A stretch of 64,000 nt of DNA from Flavobacteriales bacterium (GTDB lineage Bacteria > Bacteroidota > Bacteroidia > Flavobacteriales > Schleiferiaceae): contig JAAXJR010000041.1 of the NCBI GenBank assembly GCA_012269745.1, positions 1 through 64,000 of the forward strand, in the 5' to 3' direction. The notes beneath the pieces are model-generated. The model made no database searches, was not told where the DNA came from, and saw only the letters and a list, made by a program, of their open reading frames with translations. Positions 9,047-16,496 of this stretch are shown here, piece by piece (positions within the stretch are counted from its first letter, which is position 1; each line of letters begins with the position of its first letter). Both the position numbers and the translations under genes were made by a program.

Positions 9047-10234
9047 CTAATGTGCTATGGTTCCACTACCGACTAATTCATCCTCCAAATACCACGCCGC
9101 AAATTGACCCGGCGTAATGGCCTTTTCCGGCACATCAAACTCTATGTAAAGGGCGCCCTCCTTCTGATGCAAGGTGATATCCACCAAAGGTTGACGGTAA
9201 CGTATACGTCCTCTGTAACGAGCAGTTTCGCCCACTTCGAGCCTCAAGTCTTCACGAACCCAGTGTACTTCGTGATTATTTATTTTCAGTGCCGTTCTAT
9301 ACAAACCTGGGTGATCATCGCCTTGCCCTACGTAGATGGCATTGTATTCAGTGTTGACACCAAGAACAAAAAGTGGCTTTGGACTACCTCCAATATTCAG
9401 TCCCTTACGTTGGCCCACAGTGTAATAGTGCGCACCATTGTGACGCCCTCTTTTCTTACCGTGTTTTGGATGAAAATCATACGGAGCCGCCGCCAATTCT
9501 AGTGTACTCCTCTCAGCATCAAATAATTCTGCATCTTCAGGAATCTCCCACACATTGCCGGATTTCGGTTCCAATTTTTGCTGTAGGAAATCAGGCAAAC
9601 GCACCTTTCCAATGAAGCACAACCCTTGGCTGTCTTTCTTCTCAGCCGTTGCCAGTCCTGCTTCAGCGGCAATCTCACGAACCTTAGCCTTTTGTAAATG
9701 TCCTATTGGAAACATCGCCTTACTCAACTGCTCCTGGTTCAACTGACACAAAAAGTAGCTCTGATCCTTATTCCGATCTAACCCACCCAGTAATCGATGG
9801 ACTTGCTCACCCTCTTTTTCAATGGTTTCCTTTCGTACGTAATGACCTGTAGCGACGTAATCCGCACCAATAGACATAGCAGTCTTGAGAAATAAATCAA
9901 ATTTGATTTCACGGTTACATAGCACATCTGGATTAGGAGTCCTGCCCTTCTCGTATTCGCCAAACATATAATCGACGATACGTTTCTGGTAGGGGCCGCT
10001 CATATCAATGACTTGAAATGGAATGCCGAGTTTGTCGGCAACAAGCATTGCATCATTGCTATCCTCCACCCACGGGCACTCGTCGTGTATGGTAACACTT
10101 TCGTCCACCCAATTACGCATGAACAGCCCAATAACATTGTAACCTTGTTCTTTAAGCAGGTAAGCGGTTACAGAAGAATCTACTCCACCACTAAGGCCAA
10201 CAACAACGGTAGTTTGAGCGTTTGATTTATTCAT
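9047..10234 (-). CDS. mnmA: tRNA 2-thiouridine(34) synthase MnmA
   Basis: A 395-residue PP-loop ATPase that adenylates and thiolates U34 in the wobble position of Lys, Glu and Gln tRNAs. The PP-loop SGGVDSS is at residues 15-21. The two redox/catalytic cysteines are Cys106 ([12 protein letters not shown]) and Cys206 (DSQGLCFIG); FLCQL and GHYVRK segments are also typical. Length is normal. It starts 8 bases inside the upstream YwqK-repeat gene, so the two are cotranscribed. Confidence 0.96.
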   Translation of the reverse strand: MNKSNAQTTVVVGLSGGVDSSVTAYLLKEQGYNVIGLFMRNWVDESVTIHDECPWVEDSNDAMLVADKLGIPFQVIDMSGPYQKRIVDYMFGEYEKGRTPNPDVLCNREIKFDLFLKTAMSIGADYVATGHYVRKETIEKEGEQVHRLLGGLDRNKDQSYFLCQLNQEQLSKAMFPIGHLQKAKVREIAAEAGLATAEKKDSQGLCFIGKVRLPDFLQQKLEPKSGNVWEIPEDAELFDAERSTLELAAAPYDFHPKHGKKRGRHNGAHYYTVGQRKGLNIGGSPKPLFVLGVNTEYNAIYVGQGDDHPGLYRTALKINNHEVHWVREDLRLEVGETARYRGRIRYRQPLVDITLHQKEGALYIEFDVPEKAITPGQFAAWYLEDELVGSGTIAH

Positions 10235-10916
10235 CGTACTTCGTCTCGCTTTCTAGTGTTCCGTATCTATATAACTCCTTTAAGATCACCTTGTTCTCTT
10301 CAAAATAGTACCAAGTGCCGTGCTTTTTACCGTTGTGATAGGAACCTTTCGCTATGAGTTTCCCTTCTTCATCAAAGTATTTACACTCGCCTTCTAATTG
10401 ACCGTCCTCGTAATGTCCTTTGGTACGCATAGTTCCATCGTCCCATTTACGCACCCAATTCCCGTTTTCCTCGCCATCTACAAAATCGATGCGCTGACTC
10501 AACTTACCGTTTTCCCAATAAGTCAATTGAGGACCATTAAGTATCCCCATTTTGTAATCTTCTCTTTGAGTCAATACGCCGGCGCGAGAATAATACGTCC
10601 AAGTACTGTCTTTCAATTGCGCATTGTAAATCCCCTCAGCTTGAAGGACACCAGATCTGTGATAAAGCCTTGCATAACCTACACCTGTTGTCCCTCTGTA
10701 TGAGATTTCAGACATTTTACCGCCCTCTCTCTCAAAGAAGTAAGTAAAGGTTCCTACTGGAATATCATTCTTAAAAGTCCCTGTGTAACGAATCTTGCCA
10801 CTCTCGTATTTCTTTTCCCATTTGCCTTGTTTCTTGCCGGAGGCATCCGTAAAGTTCCCCTGCGCACACATAGACAGACTAACAAGAGCAAAAAGCATTG
10901 TAAGAATCTTTTTCAT
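10227..10916 (-). CDS. Exported YwqK/MORN-repeat protein
   Basis: A 229-residue protein with a signal peptide ([19 protein letters not shown]; a Cys before AQ leaves a lipoprotein possible) followed by about eight repeats of the form GxxxGxWxYYxxxGxL, for example [12 protein letters not shown] and [14 protein letters not shown]. This is the MORN_2/YwqK-like repeat family, widespread in Bacteroidota and usually of unknown role. Databases often label it 'toxin-antitoxin YwqK antitoxin', but no toxin is next to it. Its promoter element lies four bases before the ATG. Confidence 0.85.
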   Translation of the reverse strand: MKKILTMLFALVSLSMCAQGNFTDASGKKQGKWEKKYESGKIRYTGTFKNDIPVGTFTYFFEREGGKMSEISYRGTTGVGYARLYHRSGVLQAEGIYNAQLKDSTWTYYSRAGVLTQREDYKMGILNGPQLTYWENGKLSQRIDFVDGEENGNWVRKWDDGTMRTKGHYEDGQLEGECKYFDEEGKLIAKGSYHNGKKHGTWYYFEENKVILKELYRYGTLESETKYDE

Positions 10917-10920
10917 AGTG

Positions 10921-10928
10921 CAAATTTA
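10921..10928 (-). promoter_or_regulatory. -7 element TAAATTTG of the YwqK-repeat gene
   Basis: Exact TAnnTTTG match on the minus strand, four bases (CACT) before the ATG at 10916. Implies a leaderless or near-leaderless mRNA. No clear -33 element. Confidence 0.65.
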
Positions 10929-10933
10929 GGTAC

Positions 10934-12373
10934 TTACCACAAGTGAACCGGCAAGGATTGAATTAGTTCCACACCAAAATATACGGGACTGTAGGTGCCG
11001 CTTGGGAAGTATTTTTGTCTGAGGTTCATTTTGAGATTTGATAAGGGGCCAATTTTACTTTCAACTTGAACTCCAGGTGCAATCATCAGGCCAGAACCCA
11101 CCTCTATTCCACCACCACCAGCAATGCCAGAAGTTAAGTCTACACCGTATCTGAAAGTTTCGCTATTTTTCATAAACGCTGCACTAAATAATCCCTCTGC
11201 ATAAGCACCGTAACCGCCACTGGCAGCCCAGAACGTATGACCATAGGCATCCAACGAATAGTTCTCATTGCTCCATGCCTCAATGCCTAGCCCCATGGAT
11301 ATACCTGACATTGGATTGTAAGGAGAACCGTTTCTGTCTATTCCGGGAGAACGCTGTTGTCCCACTCCGGCCAACACTTTTAAGGCTACCTCGCGTGAGT
11401 CTTTATAAGTGCTTTCCGCTCCTCCATAATGAAAACCTAAAGAGCTCTTGAAATCTAGATGTCGGCTGTAGGAAACGAAGGGAATAGAAGCTTCATCGCT
11501 TAGCGCCGTCCATTGTCCTACGCTGAATTGGTGCCCACCAAACTGGGCACCAGCACTTACCATTGTAGATATTCCGCCACCTGTGTATACGCCACCACCA
11601 CCTCCGGAGCCTAGATGGGTGCGAAAGAAAAGGCGTTGTGAAAGTGTATTGAATCGTAACCCCATGGAATAATTCATATACCCGTCAATGTAGCCCAATG
11701 CACCCGCTCCTAGTTGCAGCTCACCCCCAACGGTATGATTGGAGTTTAAGTATTGTCCGACACGTACACCTGCATAAGCACTTTGCACCGGTTCACTATT
11801 GCGAGAAGCATCTTCCGGTCCTAAGAACCAAAGACCAGTGACCAATTCGAAGTAGGTTGGATAATAGCTGTTGTGGCCGCTATATTCTATTCGATAAGGC
11901 AATACATGTGTGTAGCCAACAGATATATGATTCGAGTTAATGGCTCCTGAAGGGAAATTGATGTGATTGTAGACAACATCCACTATCCCGTATTTGCTCT
12001 TAACACTCATTCCCGCATACCCACGGTACATTAATCCATCGCCGTCTGGGGCACCTGCACCGCCTCCAGAGGCTAGCGATCCACCCATATGAGCAAATAT
12101 CCATGGACGTATATATTGATACACACCTCCTGTAAATCCGAAGGCATAGAAACCACCATAATTACCTAAAACAGCACTCTGGGTCTCTAGACCACCAGAA
12201 ATGGAGGTTTTTGTCTTCGTATAATCCTTGACTAATTCGAACCGCTGAGTGACCCACGTCATTGGTGTTGGCCCCTGTAAATTTTCTAACTGGAGAGATG
12301 TCGAAGTCCCTTGAGCTAAAGCAGTAGAAGTAAAAACTACGGCAAGGAAAAAAGAGAATATTGATTTGGACAT
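10934..12373 (-). CDS. Predicted outer-membrane protein, tri-glycine-cluster family (copy A)
   Basis: A 479-residue protein with a signal peptide (cut near LAQG, residue 21) and alternating hydrophobic/polar strands throughout, ending with an aromatic residue (VHLW) as outer-membrane barrels do. I do not recognise the family. It carries three glycine clusters at residues about 102-108, 257-261 and 419-422, spaced by about 155-160 residues and each inside a similar module (LASGGGAG, HLGSGGGGG, IAGGGG followed by a second small Gly-rich turn). The gene at 12970-14328 has the same plan. ATG 12373 is chosen over TTG 12379 because the promoter element covers the latter. Confidence 0.75.
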   Translation of the reverse strand: MSKSIFSFFLAVVFTSTALAQGTSTSLQLENLQGPTPMTWVTQRFELVKDYTKTKTSISGGLETQSAVLGNYGGFYAFGFTGGVYQYIRPWIFAHMGGSLASGGGAGAPDGDGLMYRGYAGMSVKSKYGIVDVVYNHINFPSGAINSNHISVGYTHVLPYRIEYSGHNSYYPTYFELVTGLWFLGPEDASRNSEPVQSAYAGVRVGQYLNSNHTVGGELQLGAGALGYIDGYMNYSMGLRFNTLSQRLFFRTHLGSGGGGGVYTGGGISTMVSAGAQFGGHQFSVGQWTALSDEASIPFVSYSRHLDFKSSLGFHYGGAESTYKDSREVALKVLAGVGQQRSPGIDRNGSPYNPMSGISMGLGIEAWSNENYSLDAYGHTFWAASGGYGAYAEGLFSAAFMKNSETFRYGVDLTSGIAGGGGIEVGSGLMIAPGVQVESKIGPLSNLKMNLRQKYFPSGTYSPVYFGVELIQSLPVHLW

Positions 12374-12376
12374 ATA

Positions 12377-12384
12377 CAAATATA
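12377..12384 (-). promoter_or_regulatory. -7 element TATATTTG fused to the upstream terminator
   Basis: Exact TAnnTTTG match on the minus strand, three bases before the ATG at 12373. Its first T is also the last T of the terminator tract of the upstream gene, so termination of one gene and initiation of the next share DNA. Confidence 0.6.
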
Positions 12385-12411
12385 AAAAGCCCGCTCATTG
12401 CTGAACGGGCC
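12384..12411 (-). terminator. Rho-independent terminator of the 12440-12895 gene
   Basis: On the minus strand GGCCCG, a 12-base loop, CGGGC, then TTTTT. The perfect five-base core stem (12389-12393 with 12406-12410) and T-tract follow the stop codon of the 151-residue barrel gene by about 28 bases. Confidence 0.75.
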
Positions 12412-12439
12412 TTAACTCAAGTTTATGGTAATTGTTTGT

Positions 12440-12895
12440 TTAGTATAGTTTGTAGATCAAACCGATACTTACGTCGCTGTTTTCTGTATAAGGCGCTAGG
12501 AATACCTGTGGGCTTACATAGAGCTTGTCTGTAATTTCGTAGCGCAAAGAAGCACGAGCACCTAAGCGCAACGGGTAGATTGGAAAATTGTAAAATAGAC
12601 CGTTAGTCCAAGCTCCTGCACTAACTGTTCCTTCCCATTTTGGGAAATCATATCCTCTCCAACGGTAACGCGGAGCTAGATAGAAAATGTCCATAGCCGA
12701 TCCAGGGTGAAACAGATCTGTTCGAGCGAATCCTTCCATACCTACTCCCATTTCAAATTCTGCGGCAGCGGTAAGTTGGTGTCCCTGGAATCCGAAGTAG
12801 TAACCTAGTTCATATTCAGTAGGGATGTTTACTGATTGTGCCTTAGAAGCAAAGCCAAAGGCAATGAAAGTTAAAGTAAGTAGTAGCTTTTTCAT
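12440..12895 (-). CDS. Small predicted outer-membrane beta-barrel protein
   Basis: A 151-residue protein with a signal peptide (cut after SKAQ, residue 20) and repeated amphipathic strands ending in IGLIYKLY, consistent with an eight-stranded barrel. The C-terminal segment ITDKLYVSPQVFL resembles the tail ITERISFNPKVIY of the neighbouring 12970-14328 protein, so the three genes of this block may be distantly related. It has its own promoter (12924-12953) and terminator (12384-12411), so it is a single-gene unit. Function unknown. Confidence 0.75.
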   Translation of the reverse strand: MKKLLLTLTFIAFGFASKAQSVNIPTEYELGYYFGFQGHQLTAAAEFEMGVGMEGFARTDLFHPGSAMDIFYLAPRYRWRGYDFPKWEGTVSAGAWTNGLFYNFPIYPLRLGARASLRYEITDKLYVSPQVFLAPYTENSDVSIGLIYKLY

Positions 12896-12923
12896 TTTGT
12901 AGTATTAATAGCTTAATTCTCTA

Positions 12924-12953
12924 CGAATATATAACCATAATCGATATTACAAA
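12924..12953 (-). promoter_or_regulatory. Promoter of the small barrel gene
   Basis: TTTG (12950-12953) - 18 bases - TATATTCG (12924-12931) on the minus strand. The -7 element has one mismatch to TAnnTTTG, while -33 and spacing are good. It lies 28 bases before the ATG at 12895. Confidence 0.6.
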
Positions 12954-12969
12954 GTATCTAATACTCCTG

Positions 12970-14328
12970 TTACGCTTTTGTGAAAGGTATTTTATACCCA
13001 AGTCCTAATTGATATCCCCATTTCGGGAAAGCGGTGGTCGAATAAACATTGTAAATCACCTTCGGATTAAATGAAATTCTCTCTGTTATCGGGACATCTA
13101 CTCCTGCATTAGCAAATACTAATCCTGCTCCATTCCAGAGGTTGATACCTCCGCCTGCACCTGCACCTATCTGAGCTTCAACGTAGGCCCAGCCTGGCTG
13201 TAGACGCAGTCCAAACAATCCTTCGGCATAGGCTCCTCTTCCATCAGTGAAGGCCCAATAACTCTCGCCACGAAGACTCAACCATCCCTCTTTGTACAAT
13301 TGGAATGCAATGCCGAGGTTTGAGAATCCTGATGATCCCAAGTAGGTTCTAACTGAATTTTCAATAAGTAAATCTGCCGGTGAAAATCCACTTCTGTTAC
13401 TATTTTGAGAATCGAATGTTAGTTCTGTACCCAAATGAAGGCCTACGAACGAAAAATAAAATGGTCCGTCAAAACTTTTCAAGATGCCAGCGCTTGTTCC
13501 TAATAAGAACTGGCCCGTATGAAACTGAACCTCTGAACCTGCCCCATATAAAATTCCGCCACCTGCGGGGGCTCTACCTCCACCACCAGTGCCTAAGTTA
13601 AGTTCTCCTAAAAGCCGAACGGAACCGAATTGTGTCCAAGCTCCATATCCGCCGTAGACATCCATATATCCACCAAGATCAGTAACCGCCGCGGTTAAAT
13701 ACACGCTCTGGTAGGTCCAATCCTGAAAAGATCGACCACCAACACCAATAAAACCTATAGAGCTGCCTCGCTCATTAATGTTACTTAGTACAGTATTGGT
13801 AAAGAGTTGTACGTGGGAAGATCGCTCTAAAGGGACATTAAAATCTATCGACTTGTTTAAACTGAAATAGGCACTTGATCCTGTAATGACACCAGTACTC
13901 ACATAGCTGTATTGCGCGCCAACACCTATGGTGTATTCTCCTATGCGCTTATCCACAGTGAAAGCAGGTGAGATGAACCAACCAGAACCGTCATTGCTTT
14001 CAGCACCACCCCCGGAGGTGAACATTAAACGAGGGTGTAAATTTAATTCACCGGTCAAGGGTAAAATAGCACCTGCATGGTAACCGAAAGTATAGTACCC
14101 TGCCCGTATGCCCCATGCAGCATTATTCAACCTTATACCACCGTATACAGGCAATGTTGGATGATGAAGACTCGCTCCAGTACCAAAAAATCCGATAGGC
14201 TCCTTTGGCGCCTCATTAACTGTGAGGTAATCGAAATTTATGGAAGTTAGTTGTCCGAAAGCGCTGGAAGCGCCAATCATTACGAATAGAATAGATAGCT
14301 TTGTGGTAATGAAAGTACTTCTACGCAT
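12970..14328 (-). CDS. Predicted outer-membrane protein, tri-glycine-cluster family (copy B)
   Basis: A 452-residue protein from ATG 14328, with signal peptide MRRSTF...SAFGQ, then strand-rich sequence to a barrel-like end (YQLGLGYKIPF). Three glycine clusters lie at residues about 106-108, 248-251 and 392-394 (TSGGGAE, GTGGGGRAPAGGG, GAGGGINLW), spaced about 143 residues, matching the plan of the 10934-12373 protein; both also contain GAYAEGLF before the third cluster. No known family recognised. An upstream in-frame start (14439) would lack a signal peptide at the N-terminus and run through the divergent gene, so it is rejected. Its first 20 coding bases overlap the divergent gene's start. 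Confidence 0.75.
   Translation of the reverse strand: MRRSTFITTKLSILFVMIGASSAFGQLTSINFDYLTVNEAPKEPIGFFGTGASLHHPTLPVYGGIRLNNAAWGIRAGYYTFGYHAGAILPLTGELNLHPRLMFTSGGGAESNDGSGWFISPAFTVDKRIGEYTIGVGAQYSYVSTGVITGSSAYFSLNKSIDFNVPLERSSHVQLFTNTVLSNINERGSSIGFIGVGGRSFQDWTYQSVYLTAAVTDLGGYMDVYGGYGAWTQFGSVRLLGELNLGTGGGGRAPAGGGILYGAGSEVQFHTGQFLLGTSAGILKSFDGPFYFSFVGLHLGTELTFDSQNSNRSGFSPADLLIENSVRTYLGSSGFSNLGIAFQLYKEGWLSLRGESYWAFTDGRGAYAEGLFGLRLQPGWAYVEAQIGAGAGGGINLWNGAGLVFANAGVDVPITERISFNPKVIYNVYSTTAFPKWGYQLGLGYKIPFTKA
14296..14303 (+). promoter_or_regulatory. -7 element TAGCTTTG of the secreted Cys/His protein gene
   Basis: Exact TAnnTTTG match five bases before ATG 14309, located inside the coding sequence of the divergent gene. 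Implies a leaderless mRNA; no -33 element seen. Confidence 0.6.
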
Positions 14329-14728
14329 CTTCTTGGTTTGGATTTTTACATTGGTTAATGTGCAAGTTAGCGCACAAACCAAAATTGATTCAAATACTGT
14401 TGAAGAAATAGTCGTTTTTACAACCCGCGGAATTAACACCTCTGGTGCTCGTTACCACCTTGATGGATGTAGGTATCTGAAGAATGGTCAAATAAACATT
14501 GATGAACGTAAAGCATTGCAAAGGGGATTACTCCCATGCAGTGTCTGCCTACCAGAGCGAACCTCTGACCTTCCTCAATTGAGAGAAAAGAAAGTGGTTC
14601 AAAAGAAGGTGGTCTTCAGAAAATGTGGGTTTAAAACCGCAAGTGGCGCTAAATGTGAAAGAGAGGCCATCCCGGATAGTCGCTATTGTGAGTTACACAA
14701 GACACGCACTAAGAAAAAGAAACGCTAG
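14309..14728 (+). CDS. Secreted protein with two Cys/His-rich (possible zinc) motifs
   Basis: A 139-residue protein with a signal peptide (cut after VSAQ, about residue 23). Residues about 45-80 carry the pattern YHLDGCRYL...PCSVC, seen at the C-termini of many secreted nucleases and related proteins (YHxxxCxxL...A...G..PCxxC). Residues about 103-130 carry a second pattern, CGFKTASGAKCEREA then YCELH, like the DUF5763-type C-x-TxxGxxCxR...YCxxH motif. The tail is strongly basic (KTRTKKKKR). No enzymatic domain is present, so binding of metal or nucleic acid is the most that can be inferred. Confidence 0.75.
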   Translation: MKVLLRIFLVWIFTLVNVQVSAQTKIDSNTVEEIVVFTTRGINTSGARYHLDGCRYLKNGQINIDERKALQRGLLPCSVCLPERTSDLPQLREKKVVQKKVVFRKCGFKTASGAKCEREAIPDSRYCELHKTRTKKKKR

Positions 14729-14746
14729 AAATAGTAATAAAGAAAA

Positions 14747-14774
14747 AGCCCCCGGATTTCTCCGAGGGCTTTTC
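14747..14774. terminator. Bidirectional terminator between the Cys/His gene and tRNA-Asp
   Basis: Ten-base inverted repeat AGCCCCCGGA / TCCGAGGGCT with one mismatch and a four-base loop, flanked by an A-run on the left and TTTT on the right. It can end the plus-strand gene at 14728 and the minus-strand tRNA. Confidence 0.8.
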
Positions 14775-14781
14775 TAATTGT

Positions 14782-14858
14782 TGGCGATCCGGACGAGACT
14801 CGAACTCGCGACCCCAAGCGTGACAGGCTTGTATTCTAACCAACTGAACTACCGGACC
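14782..14858 (-). tRNA. tRNA-Asp (anticodon GTC), CCA encoded
   Basis: A 77-base cloverleaf on the minus strand. The acceptor stem GGTCCGG pairs with CCGGATC (one G-U). The anticodon stem CAAGC/GCTTG encloses loop CTGTCAC with anticodon GTC (plus-strand positions 14822-14824). The T-loop GTTCGAGTC is normal, the discriminator is G and CCA is genomically encoded. GTC tRNA-Asp is a substrate for queuosine, and queE lies in the same window. Confidence 0.97.
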
Positions 14859-14876
14859 GTGTTTCAATTGCGGTTG

Positions 14877-14906
14877 CAAATGTAACGGCTATTTTCAATT
14901 TTGCAA
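14877..14906 (-). promoter_or_regulatory. Promoter of tRNA-Asp
   Basis: TTG (14904-14906) - 19 bases - TACATTTG (14877-14884) on the minus strand. An exact -7 consensus at ideal spacing, 18 bases before the mature tRNA 5' end at 14858. Confidence 0.75.
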
Positions 14907-14936
14907 GCCTTCGCTGGTAAAAAATTCGAAAAAATT

Positions 14937-15149
14937 TCAGTCTGAAATGCGTGCAGAATTGGACTCTCGAGTGAACTGCTTCCATTTCAATATCTTATGA
15001 CCTAATCCTCGATAAAACTTTAATAGGTGCGCCCTACCCTCATCCTGCTGAACAAGTAATCCCTGAGTGATAATATCGATATCCTTGATCATTTCTTCTT
15101 TCCAAGTAGCCAACTCCTCTTCGAATGCTTGTTGTTGAGAATCTTTCAT
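14937..15149 (-). CDS. Small helical protein, unknown
   Basis: A 70-residue charged protein predicted to be almost entirely alpha-helical (EEELATWKEEMIKDIDII, then DEGRAHLLKFYRGLGHKILKW). There is no signal peptide, membrane helix or family I recognise. It occupies the otherwise gene-free space between tRNA-Asp and the heptose gene, starts with ATG and is divergent from the latter. No clear promoter element was found. Moderately supported as a real gene. Confidence 0.5.
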   Translation of the reverse strand: MKDSQQQAFEEELATWKEEMIKDIDIITQGLLVQQDEGRAHLLKFYRGLGHKILKWKQFTRESNSARISD

Positions 15150-15157
15150 GATTTATG

Positions 15158-15188
15158 TTTCTTACGTGAGTAAAGGTTCTTAGGTTTG
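15158..15188 (+). promoter_or_regulatory. Promoter of the heptose guanylyltransferase/phosphatase gene
   Basis: TTT (15158-15160) - 20 bases - TAGGTTTG (15181-15188); exact -7 consensus 15 bases before ATG 15204. Confidence 0.6.
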
Positions 15189-15203
15189 AGCAAAGTACTA
15201 AAA

Positions 15204-16496
15204 ATGAAGGTAGCTCTAATACTTGCTGGAGGAAAAGGAACCCGTTTAGCACAAGTGCGTAACGACATCCCCAAACCAATGATGCCTGTTTTGGGAAAAC
15301 CCATTTTAGAGTATCAGATCAATCTTCTCAAGGAACACGACTTTACCGATGTTTGGCTTATAGTTAATCATCTGTACCATCACATTGAAGATCACTTCGG
15401 CAATGGCGAGCGGTTTGGTATCAACATTCATTATTATGTGGAACCTTCGCCACTAGGCACTGTCGGCGGTGTTAAAGCCCTTGAAAAGCAATTGACAGAA
15501 CCGTTCATTGTGTTGTATGGCGACGTAATGATGAACATGGATCTAAGTCGATTAATTGCGTTCCATAAATCGAAAAAAGCAGATGCAACACTAGTTGTAC
15601 ACCCGAACGACCACCCTTACGACAGTGATTTATTGGACGTGGATGAAAACGATAAGGTATGTGCCTTTTACGCAAAGCCCCACCCTGAAGGTCTGGTGTA
15701 TAGAAACTTAGTAAATGCGGCTGCCTATGTTTTCAATCCTGTTGTTTTAGATCATTTAGAGGAAGGAGTTAAAGCCGATTTCGGTAAGGATATCTTCCCT
15801 ACCCTTCACGAAAAGCTAAACGTCTACGCATATAATACACCTGAATATCTCAAGGATATGGGCACACCAGATCGATTAGAAAAAGTCGAAAACGCCATTT
15901 CCTCAGGAAAAGTGGCTGCTCGAAATCTGAACAACCCACAAAAATGTGTCTACCTCGATCGCGACGGTGTCATCAACATAGACACAGACCTTATTCACCG
16001 CCCAGAAGACTTCGAGCTCTACCCTTACGCAGCCGATTGCATCAAGAAACTGAATAAAATGGGCTATCTCGTAGTTGTAGTGACCAACCAAAGTGTCATT
16101 GCACGTGGCCTTTGTACCATTGAAGGATTGGGCAATATCCATAAGAAAATGGAAACCCAATTAGGTGAACAAGGCGCCTTTGTAGAGGCTATTTACTTCT
16201 GTCCCCACCACCCGCACGGCGGTTTTGAAGGTGAAGTCCCGGAGTATAAGATTCCTTGTGAATGTCGCAAACCTTCTCCTGGAATGCTCCTTCAAGCCAA
16301 GGAAAGATTCAATATTGACTTAAGCCAAAGCTTCTTAGTGGGAGATTCACCTAGAGATATAGAAGCAGGTCAGAACGCTGGAGTGACCACCATTCGTGTT
16401 AAGACGGGCCACGGTATGAAGCCACACACGGCTGTTCCGGATCATTATGTGGACTCTTTGATAGAAGCCATAGCAATTATTGAAGCACACGCTTAA
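15204..16496 (+). CDS. Fused heptose-1-phosphate nucleotidyltransferase and heptose-bisphosphate phosphatase
   Basis: A 430-residue two-domain protein. Residues 1-235 are a nucleotidyltransferase (LILAGGKGTRLAQ, IPKPMMPVLGKPILEYQ, PLGTVGG, YGDVMMNMD) like HddC. Residues about 243-430 are a HAD-IIIA phosphatase like GmhB (YLDRDGVINID, VVVTNQSVIARG, the CxH zinc loop FCPHHPHGG...PCECRKPSPGM, VGDSPRDIEAG). Together these would dephosphorylate heptose-1,7-bisphosphate and activate heptose-1-phosphate to a nucleotide sugar. The kinase of the same pathway is encoded at 61400-62383. ATG 15204 is preferred to TTG 15186, which lies in the promoter. The stop shares TTAA with the convergent tamB stop. 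Confidence 0.88.
   Translation: MKVALILAGGKGTRLAQVRNDIPKPMMPVLGKPILEYQINLLKEHDFTDVWLIVNHLYHHIEDHFGNGERFGINIHYYVEPSPLGTVGGVKALEKQLTEPFIVLYGDVMMNMDLSRLIAFHKSKKADATLVVHPNDHPYDSDLLDVDENDKVCAFYAKPHPEGLVYRNLVNAAAYVFNPVVLDHLEEGVKADFGKDIFPTLHEKLNVYAYNTPEYLKDMGTPDRLEKVENAISSGKVAARNLNNPQKCVYLDRDGVINIDTDLIHRPEDFELYPYAADCIKKLNKMGYLVVVVTNQSVIARGLCTIEGLGNIHKKMETQLGEQGAFVEAIYFCPHHPHGGFEGEVPEYKIPCECRKPSPGMLLQAKERFNIDLSQSFLVGDSPRDIEAGQNAGVTTIRVKTGHGMKPHTAVPDHYVDSLIEAIAIIEAHA

Noticed and set aside
10227-10916. YwqK-type 'antitoxin' suggesting a toxin-antitoxin module
   Set aside because: The protein is an exported MORN_2-like repeat protein and no toxin-sized gene is adjacent (neighbours are mnmA and a barrel). 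The database label does not imply a TA function.
14240-14439. Longer N-terminal versions of the two divergent genes at 14.3 kb
   Set aside because: The extensions lack sensible N-termini and are antisense to each other; internal ATGs give clean signal peptides.
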